NCBI RefSeq assembly: GCF_041146795.1
Contig: NC_135175.1
Span: 33,804,169 to 33,868,168, forward strand
Length of the DNA stretch: 64,000 nucleotides
Direction of reading: 5' to 3'
Origin: Maylandia zebra
Lineage: Eukaryota > Chordata > Actinopteri > Cichliformes > Cichlidae
Numbering within the stretch: the stretch's first letter is position 1; each line of letters begins with the position of its first letter. A program made the position numbers and the translations under genes. The notes below the pieces were generated by a model. It saw only the letters and a list, made by a program, of their open reading frames with translations, ran no database searches and was not told the DNA's origin. This document shows positions 22,800-33,159 of the stretch, in pieces.

Positions 22800-23260
22800 G
22801 GAGATTAAAGCTGAATTCTGTGAAGCCTGATCTTAAACTTTGAAAGTTTGACCCAATGGTCTGGCAGTTTTGTCACAGCAGTGTGTGCAGTATTCATGTG
22901 TTGGTGTGTTTTTAGAGCACACGGCACTCTGAATGTTTTTCCACAAAGGTCAGCACAATAATGCTTACATCTGCAGTTTGCATTATTATTATTCAGTTCA
23001 TGTGCAGTTACGGTGTTAACGTCATTTTAACGAGATTAACGCTAACAGCACTATTTTTTACATGATAAAAACTACCAAAGAACTTTCCACTCTGAGCACA
23101 ACTTAAAGGTTTAATTCCAGCTTAGATAAGCTTATGCAAATTTAAGATGCTAATCTGACCAAAGGACTTGCAACATTGATGGCAGTTGAAAGGTTTCACT
23201 CCAGCGTGGATGATCTGATGTTCTCCTCATTTGGCACAGCTACATCTTTCACCACGGCTG
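22800..23260 (-). pseudogene. Decayed C2H2 zinc-finger relic (third minus-strand unit)
   Basis: The minus strand reads degraded fingers in two blocks. At 23260-23060 are HQIIHAGVKPFNCHQCCKSF and a following finger with an in-frame stop and a lost Cys (LSCAQSGKFFG). At about 22960-22870 is DLCGKTFRVPCALKTHQHMN, matching the first finger of the ZNF-A and ZNF-B terminal exons. Between them is an inserted AT-rich piece with TTAACG repeats. Sequence downstream (about 22800-22850) also resembles the ZNF-B 3' region. It is a broken paralogue just downstream of ZNF-B. Confidence 0.75.
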
Positions 23261-24447
23261 TCTTCCTCTGCTTATCCACCACTACTATGTACATTCACAG
23301 CATAAGAGGCCATCCAGGTGGGTCTCTTTACATTGCTTTCACGTCCTTTTACGTCAACACCTTGCAGTCTAGCCAGAACACCAACACTTCTTATTAGCCT
23401 GCACCCACGTGCACTTCTGACCTGTAGTCAGTTGACTGAAGTAGGTGCACTGAAACAGATAGTGCTCAGAGTTGGAGCGGTATGAACAATACACCTGTCA
23501 CTCCTCTGATTTGCTGCTTGACGGTGAAGGGAACTCTGGTGCGATGTCGTGTTCTGGCGCATCAGAAACTGCTTGTCAAATAGAATTTACTACAGCACAG
23601 AGTAGGAGCGTCAAAGCCAGAATGTGGTGTGAAGAAAAGGGGAGGCATAGATGCTCTGTATGTTTTGTTGTTCCCTGCATGTTTGATGAAAAAAGATGTC
23701 AAAGTACCAACTCCATCTGATGTCCCTTGATTTCCTCACTGTTTACAATCCAGTACAGTACAGTGAGCTTAGTAGAAAAGTCTTACAGATCCATTTCTTG
23801 GATGGTATTTGTTTGGTGATGGTTAATCCTCCTGCACTCTGCTTTATAATCCAACTGCAAATCCTTAGTATAATCCCATCTTCCAGGTGTGTCTGCTCTG
23901 CACAGAGTTCGGAGGAAGGACGATTGAATCTTCTCAAAACACTGATTATTGGATTATCTCCATGGATCCCTATCACTCACCCTCCCTGTATGAGCAAGTC
24001 TGAACATGCCAGTATACGTGCTGTGAGACTTACACTTCTTTTCAGTATTCACCACATGTTGAATATTCAAAATCAATGCAGAATTAGTTCTCAGTCATAC
24101 AATATATCTATTACAACTTAACCCCATTTCTTCAAGTGGCTTTTCCTTCTGCAAGCCACCAATGCAAATAAGAATGTGTTCTTCAGCCTAATTAAATAAC
24201 GGCTACACAGGCACGCTCACTGACTCACAAGAGGTATTTCTGCAACTTTATAACACAAGTACTACTACCACCAAATATTACTGTTTTGAAGGGAAGAGAC
24301 TAAAATGTAACTGGGACATTTTGGAGCATGAAGAGCTTCTAGGAAAAATACTTGTTATATATATGCTGTATATGCAGATTCTTACATTTGAACTTTATTA
24401 CTCACTGCAAGCCCAGAAACACTACCTCATCAGATCTAACTGTGATA
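23260..24447. other. 3' flank of ZNF-B, nothing identified
   Basis: Only short random frames are present, none with a known domain. Confidence 0.4.
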
Positions 24448-25143
24448 TTAGCTGACACCCTTTACAGGAGATTTCATCTGAACTCTGTGGAGCCTGATCT
24501 CAAGGCTTTTAAGTCCGTCCCTGCAACCAGAAGAGGAGATTTTCATCTCTTCGGATTCACTGTGACCAAATGATGGGAGTGATTTCAGCCCTGTATGATC
24601 ATGTTGATGTTTGCACAGAGCAGATAATGAAGTGAATGTTTTTGCACATTGGTCACACTGAAACTGTTTATTTACAGCGTGGGATCGTTTGTGTCTGGAG
24701 TATGAACTGAGATTCTTGAAGCTTTTGTCACACTGGTCACAGCTGTAGTTTCCTTCAGTGTGTGTACGTTCATGAAGTATACGGCTATTTGAATGAGAGA
24801 AGCTTTTGTCACAGTATGTGCACTTGTATGGTTTCTCTCCTGTGTGGACTCGTTTATGTGCTTTAAGCTGACCTGCAGTGGTGAAGGATGACCCACACTG
24901 GTCACAGACGTGCTTTTTAACCCCACTGTGAATGAGTTCATGGCGTTTTAATGCACTAGGTGTGGGGAAGCCTCTGCCACATTCTTTGCAGTAGTTCAAC
25001 TTTTGTCCAGTATGTCCACGTTGATGTATTTTTAGATTCCTTTGATGATAGAAAGTTTTTCCACAAAGGTCACAATGAAATACTTTCCCACCACCACAGT
25101 GATGACAGGGTTGAGAACTGGATCCATCTGTGTCGCTCTGCTT
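24448..25143 (-). CDS. ZNF-B terminal coding exon, 6 C2H2 fingers
   Basis: Paralogue of 1159-581. It starts after the same acceptor (TTGTTTAG then AAGCAGAGC) in phase 0 and encodes 231 residues. After the linker KQSDTDGSSSQPCHHCGGGK come six fingers, from FHCDLCGKTF to FQCDQCAKTF. The position where ZNF-A has a methionine (MNYC) is a leucine here (TTG), confirming that this methionine is not a start. The C-terminal tail is about 40 residues longer than in ZNF-A because of an indel just before the ZNF-A stop. Predicted nuclear DNA-binding function. Confidence 0.85.
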   Translation of the reverse strand, partial: KQSDTDGSSSQPCHHCGGGKVFHCDLCGKTFYHQRNLKIHQRGHTGQKLNYCKECGRGFPTPSALKRHELIHSGVKKHVCDQCGSSFTTAGQLKAHKRVHTGEKPYKCTYCDKSFSHSNSRILHERTHTEGNYSCDQCDKSFKNLSSYSRHKRSHAVNKQFQCDQCAKTFTSLSALCKHQHDHTGLKSLPSFGHSESEEMKISSSGCRDGLKSLEIRLHRVQMKSPVKGVS

Positions 25144-25149
25144 CTAAAC

Positions 25150-25940
25150 AAAGACACAAAGAGAGTGTAAGTCAGTCCTTCAACATTTTTATCCTGAATG
25201 TCACTTAAAAAAAAGAAAGAAAGAAAAGAGTCCCTACATCATTTTTATGGTTTCAATTATAACATTTAGGTTATGTTACAGATCACTACCAAAACTGGAG
25301 ACTCCTCAGCTTCCTGGCACTGTTACCCTCATTCACTGGCGATGCCACCGGGGTCAACAGAACAACTGAACTTTCAAGCAAATTGCCCAATCCTATACCA
25401 TGATAATAACAATATAATAATACAGTGGTACCACAACAAGTAACAGTAATTCCACAATAACATCACTCTAATACTGACACAATTCTGCAGCAATACAGCA
25501 ATAAGGCCACTGTAATGAAAAGTTTAAAGTAAATCTGAGTGCAAAAATAGATCTGACTGCTGGGTCCACCTGACAAGAAGGACAGGAATATGGTACTGTT
25601 GAAATCCTACTACACATACAGACACATAAATTCAATCCATTGCATCCTTAAACAACAGTCTATATAACCGGCAACAAGTCAGACTCACTCCCGATGGGTG
25701 TTGGACTCGCTGCCCTTTGTCACAAATTCTACCAGTAGTAATAGTAGACATAACGATGACCAGTACTACAAAATGCAATTTTTATTTCAAAAAATGTAAG
25801 CAAATTCACAACTGAAACTAAATTGGATGACTCAACCAGTGTCCCATTGAAATGTAGTAGAATTACTAACATGCAAACACAATTGAATAAGCCGAGTTGT
25901 TCCAAACAGTCAGGCTAAAATGACAAGATAACAATATAAA
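25150..25940. other. Intron of ZNF-B, nothing identified
   Basis: Spacer between the two finger exons. It is much shorter than the 3.5-kb ZNF-A intron, which is swollen by L2 and hAT insertions. Confidence 0.6.
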
Positions 25941-25947
25941 TACATAC

Positions 25948-26712
25948 CTCACAGTAACTGCACTTGTAGAGTCTCTTTCTGGTGTGGATCTGTTGGTGTT
26001 CTTTCAGGGAATGTGGATATTTAAAAGCCTTCTCACACAGGTCACATTTATAGGATCTCTCTTCGGTGTGGGTAATTTTGTGGATTTGTAAGTTTGCATA
26101 TGTTGTAAACCATTTGTCACACTGATCACAGCAGTACACATCCTCTCCAGTGTGAATGCGTTGGTGTTTATTTCGGCGTCCAAGGTTGTTAAAGGTTTTC
26201 CCACAAAAGTCACAGCTGTACGCCTTAATTCCAGAGTGGGAAACTTGATGAGTCTGTAAGGCATCGTTGCGAGTATAAGATTTACCGCACTGATCACACT
26301 TGTAAGCCTTAACTCCACTGTGGATGAGTTGGTGATTTTTTAGCCCACTCTTCTGTCTAAAAGGTTTTCCACACAAGTCACAGCTGAATGGTTTCTCTCC
26401 AGTGTGGATGAGCGTATGACTATTTAGGTTATTCTTTAGAGTAAAACACTTTCCACACAGGTTACACTTGAATGGTTTAACTCCACTGTGAATGCGTTTG
26501 TGTGTCTTTAAGGTATTCCTCAAACTAAAAGATTTTCCACACAAGTCACAGCTGAACGGTCTCTCTCCAGTGTGGATGACTTGATGTCTTCTTAGGTTAG
26601 ACTTTACAGTAAAATCCTTCCCACACTCCTCACAGCTGTATGTTTTCTCTCTCTTTCTTCTGTGAGGTTTGTCGGCCTCCTGAGAGCGCTGACTTCTCGC
26701 TCCATGTTGGTC
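25948..26712 (-). CDS. ZNF-B main finger exon, 8 C2H2 fingers
   Basis: This internal exon has 255 codons, phase 0 at both ends. It begins after CTGCAG with DQHGARSQRSQEADKPHR, as in ZNF-A, then RKREKTYSCEECGKDF. Eight full C2H2 fingers follow, ending SYKCDLCEKAF, then the half finger LYKCSYCE before the donor (GAG then GTATGT). The reading is open across the whole exon. With MSSTQK and the terminal exon the protein is about 492 aa with 14 fingers. Finger 6 has Arg at the helix Leu position, as in ZNF-A finger 15, showing that the C-terminal part of the array is orthologous while the N-terminal part expanded in ZNF-A. No effector domain is visible. Confidence 0.88.
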
Positions 26713-26927
26713 CTGCAGTGACAGAGATACAAACAGAGGCAGTGAGTGAAATGCAGTCGTGGAACAAACCGAAACTTCAAACTAGTTTTAAACCTGAAGG
26801 TTGAAACAAAATCAAGGCTGTCAAAAACAATGTTTACAGTAAGGCAAGGTTCAGTACAGATGAGAATTCAAGCAGAAATTCTGTGAACTATTTGAATATT
26901 TTTCAGAGATTGTCCTGGTCATATATC

Positions 26928-28530
26928 AAATCAAATCAAATCACTTTTATTGTCACATCACATGTGCAGGTACACTGGTACAGTACATGTGAGTGAAATT
27001 CTTGTGTGCGAGCTTTACAAGCAACAGAGGTGTGCAAAGTACAATAAAATAAGAACAAGCAAAATATAAGAATGGCTAAATCTGAGAGTTATATGAATAA
27101 ATATATGTACAATATAAGAGTGTATGCATATTACTGAATGTGTATACTAAATATGTATGTCTATGTGTGTGTATACATATTTTACAAATTAAATAGAGTA
27201 AAACAATAAAATATATAAAATATACAGTGGTTGGTAGTTGACATGTGCAAAACAAGTGGCATTTATATACAGTATGACGTGCATAATGTTGAAGTTCCAG
27301 TAGTGAAGGTGAGGTGTCTATGAAGTGTTCAGCAGTCTGATGGCCTGGTGGAAGAAGCTGTCTCTCAGTCTGCTGGTACGGGACCGGATGCTGCAGAACC
27401 TCCTTCCTGATGGAAGCAGTCTGAACAGTTTATGGCTGGGGTGACTGGAGTCCTTGATGATCCTCCCCGCTTTCCTCAGGCACCGCTTCCTGTAGATGTC
27501 CTGGAGGGAGGGAAGCTCACCTCCGATTATCCGTTCAGAGCACCGCACTACTCTCTGGAGAGCTTTGCGGTTGTAGGTGGTGCTGTTGTCATACCAGGTG
27601 GTGATGCATCCAGTGAGGATGCTCTCAATGTGGGCGACCATGGCTCAGGGGGTTGGGAAGCGTATCTGTCGCCGGTTCAATCCCCGGGCTCTCCGTCCTG
27701 GTCGTTGTGTCCTTGGGCAAGACACTTTACCCTACCGCCTACTGGTGTTGGCCAGAGGGGCCGATGGCGCGATATGGCAGCCTCACTTCTGTCAGTCTGC
27801 CCCAGGGCAGCTGTGGCTACAACCGTAGCTTGTGTGTGAATGTGAGAGTGAATGAATAGTGGCATTGTAAAGCGCTTTGGGTGCCTTGAAAAGCGCTATA
27901 TAAATCCAGTCCATTATTAATGGCACAGTGATAGAAGGTCCTGAGGATGCGGGGGCTCATGCCGAATCTTTTCAGTCTCCTGAGAAAGAAGAGGCGCTGC
28001 TGCGCCTTCTTCACTGTTTTGTTTGTGTGTACTGACCACGTAAGATCCTCAGCCAGATGTACACCAAGGAAGCAGAAGCTGCTCACTCTCTCCACAGCAG
28101 CGCCGTTGATGGTGATGGGGGTGTGTACTTCTCTGCACCTCCGGAAGTCCACTATCAACTCCTTTGTCTTTGCGACGTTGAGGGTGAGATGGTTGTCTTG
28201 ACACCAGTGGGTCAGGGCGCTGACCTCCTCCCTGTAAGCCGTCTCATCACCGTTGGTGATAAGACCCACCACTGTAGTGTCGTCCGCAAACTTCACAATG
28301 ATGTTGGAGTTGTTAGTGGCCGTGCAGTCGTAGGTGTAGAGTGAGTACAGGAGAGGGCTCAGTACACACCCCTGTGGAGCACCAGTGTTCAGTGTGACGG
28401 GGGATGAGGTGATGCTGCCCAGTCTGACCACTTGGCGTCTGTCAGACAGGAAGCTATGGATCCAGCTGCAGAGGGAGCTGCTCAGTCCTAGATCCTGCAG
28501 TTTCCTGTCCAGCTTCGAGGGAACGATGGT
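26928..28530 (-). mobile_element. 5'-truncated jockey/L2-group LINE in ZNF-B intron
   Basis: The minus strand carries an RT C-terminal half. It has TGAPQGCVLSPLLYSLY, FADDTTVVGLI, KTKELIVDF and FLGVHLAEDLTWS, then after an interruption IESILTGCITTWY, SSHPSHKLFRLLPSGRRF and FFHQAIRLLN. The frame is open on both sides of a SINE inserted at about 27635-27918. The tail at 26928-26950 is a short TGATT repeat. It lies in sense with ZNF-B, inside its first intron. Confidence 0.87.
27635..27918 (+). repeat. tRNA-derived SINE inserted in the LINE
   Basis: The 5' part has an A-box-like start (TGGCTCAGGGGGTTGGGAAG) and a B box (GGTTCAATCCC), as in tRNA-derived promoters. The 3' part ends in AAGCGCTATATAAATCCAGT and CCATTATTAATG, an L2-like tail. 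The LINE reading frame (YHCAI to ESILTG) is restored by removing it; a short duplication (AATG) is seen. It is not a functional tRNA gene because no cloverleaf continues. A second fragment is at 61.5 kb. Confidence 0.75.
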
Positions 28531-28539
28531 ATATCAGGA

Positions 28540-29790
28540 TTGTGATGCATTAGATGAGCCCAGTGAAATATAGAGCATTCCCAGAGTATTTTAATTTAAC
28601 AAAACACCAGCACTTGGTGTCCCTGTATCAATGTACTCACGCAGATTTGACTGCAGGTGCCATGTAACTACAGCAACAACTGTGACTGGCCTCTCTAGTA
28701 CAGTTAATTCACGGTCTCAATATAAGAAATGTTAATCTCGGCATCAATAAAAGGACACATTCGTTGAGAAAAGTACTGAACACACGGGAATGTCCAAAGA
28801 AGACAAATATCGTTTCTCCTAAAAATAATGGCCACAACAAACAGGATACAGGAGGGGGATAAAACACCAGGACAGCCACAAACATAAATGCTGGCAACGA
28901 CGTAGACTGCTTATGTAGAGCTTATAATTTAACATACGAAGATTGACCACATAAGTCTAAGTCAGCCAACACTCTGTCATGTTGGAAATAACTCTTTATT
29001 TTTCAGTATATTTTTCAGTAAGCAGATAGTGACAAACATGCCTGCTGCGCCCAAACTTTAAAGAGCCACTTTACATCATTTCTGCCAATAAACAACAAAG
29101 CAGTCTCTCCATGGTATTTCTCATTCAACGGACAGAGAGCACAAAGACGACTGCCACCAGCTGCAGTGAGTCTGTTGACCCACAGAAAAGTGAGATACTT
29201 TCCATGTGGAGGGGCGTGGCCTGCAGTGCCGTGCAGGGAAGGCAGACGCACCTGCACAGCATCCGTAATCACGCCCGCCGACTTAAATATTGTACTGGGT
29301 CCTGTGGTTGTGGTAATGTTGAGCTGGCAGCGGAAGAGCTGCAGCTCTGTGTGCATTGTGAACAGCAACCATGTGTGTGCTAATAAAGAATGCTGTAAAG
29401 CATGGTAATGTCACCGGGTCTGCACGGCAGACCCAGGACTGGGCCAGCAGAGGGAGGGGCCGGTGCAAATGGTGGCCGACCTAGTGTCACCAGTGACTTC
29501 AACATGATCTCCTTTTATCTAAATTACATATGAGCAGAAATGCAGGACAAGAGAGCCATACTTAAAAAATGCTTTAAAAATTATTGTTTAATTGATTGAT
29601 GTTTTTGTTCCCGTTTCTTAGTCTGATCTTTTTTCTTGTTTTAATTTCAGAGATTCTCTATGTGTGAATATACTGAGGTTGAGAAAGAATAACAACACTA
29701 AGCCTGATGTTACCTGAGACCGTAATAAAACCAACAGCAGCCGATAAAGTGCACATAGTTATATCACTGTAGCTTAGCAGTGATATTGTG
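28540..29790. other. ZNF-B intron; possible LTR-like piece
   Basis: Around 29200-29480 a GC-richer block with AATAAAGAATGCTG and GGGTCTGCACGGCAGACCCA (a short palindrome) could be an old LTR fragment, but no paired end or target duplication was found. The rest is unassigned. Confidence 0.3.
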
Positions 29791-29795
29791 CTGAC

Positions 29796-29890
29796 CTTTT
29801 GTGTTGAACTCATTGTTTCCTCTGTAGTGGCCGACCTGAGTACAGGTGGGTGAAAATGTTCTTCTGCTGCTCCGTCAGACTCTTCTCCTC
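29796..29890 (-). CDS. ZNF-B first coding exon (ATG at 29813) with 5' UTR
   Basis: ATG at 29813-29811 opens MSSTQK and is followed by a donor (AAAAG then GTCAGC), giving 18 coding bases (29813-29796) in phase 0. The exon 5' end is near 29890 at a CAG acceptor. Sequence and layout match ZNF-A 7506-7489. Splicing to 26712 gives MSSTQK-DQHGARSQ. Confidence 0.75.
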
Positions 29891-30399
29891 CTGCTGAACA
29901 GCTGGGACACAAAACAGATCTTTGTTAGGCAACCATCCTTGAAAAAAAAAAGAACCTACGCAAATTAACATTAAGAAGATTGACTTGTTCCAGCAGCTGC
30001 AGGGTGGTTTCTGCAGGCTGAAGAACAGCAGTCACTGCAGGAATTAACATCTGCACATTGATTGTCTATTAGAGGAACAAAGTGAATGCAGACACACACA
30101 GACTCTCTCCAAACCCGCAGAATAAAAGCTGTCCAGCTCTGTGTGTCCATCAAAATGTTTTTTACAAATCCTGCTGGAATCAATGTTGTTACAGCTGCAG
30201 TCAAAGCAAGATGGAAATATTTGAGAAGGAAATGTTTAATCCAATCAAACCAAAAGTCTTAACAGGTAAACACAGAATAACTGCAGTTTGGTTCCCCATT
30301 ATAGCTTCAGAATTGACGTTTGTGACAGCAGGTGCACAAACAAGCTGATCAATTTATCCCTACCAAGTTAAAACAAACTATTCTAAAATAATTAAAGAG

Positions 30400-30640
30400 T
30401 GAGGATGTCAAAGTTATTGAGAGAAAATAAATTTCTCTTCCCATTCCTCTTTAAGTAAAAGAAGCAAACTTCAAAAGTCATATATGAGATCTGCCCAACT
30501 GATCACACAACTGAAGTGTAATCTGGACGTGAACGAATGTGTATTTTGTGAAAACAAACCTGAAAGCCTGACTCACTCCTGGCTGCAGTCCAGTGGGATT
30601 CAGTTACCACGCTTAATGACCTCGTGAAAACCAGCCTATT
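30400..30640 (+). repeat. Small L1-like LINE C-terminal relic
   Basis: The plus strand reads KCNLDVNECVFCENKPESLT followed by H, matching the C-x2-C...H knuckle near the C-terminus of L1/Tx1-like LINEs (compare CRFCQKCKESTIQLF at 34.96 kb). It is short and surrounded by stops. Confidence 0.45.
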
Positions 30641-30839
30641 ATTTTACGTGTTTAGTAGCCATATACATGTAGAAACGTGTCTGTACAGCAATACCACATA
30701 ACCTGTGCTATATTTTATAATCTAAGCATCTAAGTCTTTAAAAGGAATAAAAAAAAGAGATGAGAGTGTTTATGATAACACATTTCTCCTACTTGCCTCC
30801 ACACAATGAGCCGTACATAACGATGTAGATGCGCAGACC

Positions 30840-31470
30840 TTTTTAGAGTCGACCTTTAAAAAGAGCTGCAGTGATCGCGGTCAGCGCTCCTTTTGTCTCC
30901 TCCGCTCCTCAGTTTGTTCTCCTTCAGCGTGTAAACCATAAACGGCAGGAGACCTGCAGCAGTGAGCAGCGTCCAGCTTCCGAAGCGTGGATCGGGACAC
31001 CCAGGTCACGTGACCAGGACTTAAACCTTTGGCGTAATCAAGTCAAAATGATGGAGCTATATAAATATATAAATATATTTGAACGGCTACTGTCACATGA
31101 CAGAAAGCGAGAGACAAAGAGTGGTGAGCTCCATTGACTCCCATCAGCAGAGAGAGGGGGAGAGAGCCACACACTGCGCTGTGAATTCATTCAAATCTCT
31201 CAATAAACGCGCCTCTGCTTTTAAACAACACAGGATGAAATCTTCAGCTCGGGCTCCATCCGCTCTTTTTTCTACTTTCACCTGAAAAGAAATTGCCGAA
31301 TCGTTTGACGTCATTGTCACGCTAACCCGTTACCCACGCGCTGCGCAGCCGTGACGATATGCGCTTCCGGTGTGAATATCTCATAAACAAATCCACAGCA
31401 GAGTGAAGTACAGGAAGGTTTCCTCGTGTTCAGAGGCTGCTGAGCAGAGGAGGATTTAAAGATGTGTCAG
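30840..31470. other. GC-richer 5' region upstream of ZNF-B, unassigned
   Basis: No complete exon can be supported. The plus strand at 31410-31460 (GAGGCTGCTGAGCAGAGGAG followed by GATTTAAAGATG) resembles the 5' UTR just before a start codon in other fish finger genes, but the frame closes after 16 codons. It may be an abandoned first exon. Confidence 0.25.
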
Positions 31471-32025
31471 AATTATCTAGGCCAGCGTCTGGCTTTTATT
31501 GGCAGTGTGTAGAACAAACCCGATGACACGAACTGACAGAAAGCTAAAAGTCAACCAAACACATGCAACGTTGCAAAACCAGCTGTAAACCTGTGTGCTT
31601 ATTACAGTAAACACAGCATCCTTTCTCTGTGTGTTTCGCATCATAAACTGACTTCTAAATAGATTTATTCTGAGCAACACAAACAATAAAAGATGGAATA
31701 TTTTGCTGAAGCACAAAGTTTTCTGTCTTTAACCGTCTCAGTATTTTTCTTTCCTTGTTTTGCGGGATTTCTCCAAAACGTGTAGACCGCAGCTACTGAC
31801 AGTCTGGTATAATAAGTAGTTTGTTGGGGTTGTGCAGGGCTCGTCTGCGTCACTCAGCAGCATCCATCAACATGTAATGGTAGCCGAAATGGCCAGTAGG
31901 TGTCAATGCGGGGATGGGTTTCTGATTATTTCAGACGGGTCGGATGTTGCGGTGTTTCACGCTTTGCACATTCAGGATCTACCCAAGACTAACCGAACTG
32001 ACATTAAAGTTTGCTCAGTTCTTAC

Positions 32026-32130
32026 CCTACAACCCACAAACCGAGAGAAGGGATGAAGCTGGAAGCAGGGAGCAGAAACCCACGTGGTTATCTGTAGACC
32101 CATCCCATTTCCGGCGTATTCCACCGGACA
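32026..32130 (-). promoter_or_regulatory. Candidate promoter and noncoding first exon of ZNF-B
   Basis: The minus strand has CTCTCGGTTTGTGGG before a donor (GTAAGAAC; exon end about 32026), the same arrangement as 13262-13222 upstream of ZNF-A. About 100 bases further upstream is an ATTGG box (CCAAT in reverse; plus strand GCCAAT at 32135), with the GC-rich motif TTCCGGCG nearby. A long AGAT tract begins about 130 bp further upstream. No TATA box is evident. The inference rests on the similarity between the paralogues. Confidence 0.4.
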
Positions 32131-32263
32131 CGAAGCCAATAGCGCAGACAGGGCAGCACGAGAGTTGAGGGCAAGCACCAGAAAGAAGTCCCTCCTATCT
32201 CCTTTTCCTGATCACTTTACCTTAACACGGATGAAAAACGTCATGACGTGAAGGAAAGATGCG

Positions 32264-32415
<152 letters not shown>

Positions 32416-32634
32416 GCCTCGCTACATGCTTCCTAACCGCGGCGGGGGATTGTCTGACCGGCTGGAGCGGCATCTAATAACCGACTCGCAAAATAAAGCA
32501 AAATAAAAACAAACCAACAAACACGAAAACACCAGACATTATGATACAGACTTATAATTTACACCGATGTTTTTTTTTTTATTCTATACACGTTAAGTGA
32601 GCGCGAGAGCCCTCGGTGCGCTTGCTTGTTGCTG

Positions 32635-32770
32635 AAGTCAAAGTAAACTTTATTGTCATCTCCGCTACATACAGAGAAACGAGACGACGAGGCTCCAGTT
32701 ACAACAATGCAAGTAAACAAACAATAAATATAAGAAGAGTAAGAAAATAAATATACACATTAGGACTCGG
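32635..32770 (-). repeat. LINE tail fragment
   Basis: The minus strand reads GAGATGACAATAAAGTTTAC then TTTGACTTCA, a common fish LINE 3' end. There is no coding sequence. Confidence 0.45.
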
Positions 32771-33159
32771 GGTAAAGGATCAATAACAATTTAAAATGTA
32801 TAATTTACAGTTTGATGATTTAAAGTCTCACACACAACCTGTTGAAGGGGGAGGGAGACCCGCTGCTTCCAGATAGAGTACATTTCATTCATAATGTTGT
32901 AAATGTAAGTCCATTATGTATTCATGATTTGCTCCTGGATTGTGCGAAGTCCCAGAAATAAACCTTAGACAAAGTGAATCTGTGAACTAAGGTGTAGGTC
33001 TGTTAGGTTATGTTGTGGTGATCCTCGTGTTGGGGGATTTGTGTTCATACTGGAGTGCAAAATTAAAACCAATGGAAGATGGAAAACCAACAACTTCCCA
33101 CTACGATGAATCAAGGTTTGACCACATTGTTTTTGGAGCCAAATAAGGACCTCTTAATG

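Noticed and set aside
24999-24999. Apparent start of the ZNF-B terminal exon at 24999
   Set aside because: The codon is TTG; the frame is open upstream to the splice acceptor at 25143 and includes another finger.
27635-27720. Possible tRNA gene from A-box and B-box-like sequence
   Set aside because: No cloverleaf can be completed and the sequence continues into a SINE body and L2-like tail.
31410-31490. Plus-strand start codon context like a finger-gene first exon
   Set aside because: The frame closes after 16 codons and no downstream finger exon fits before 35 kb.
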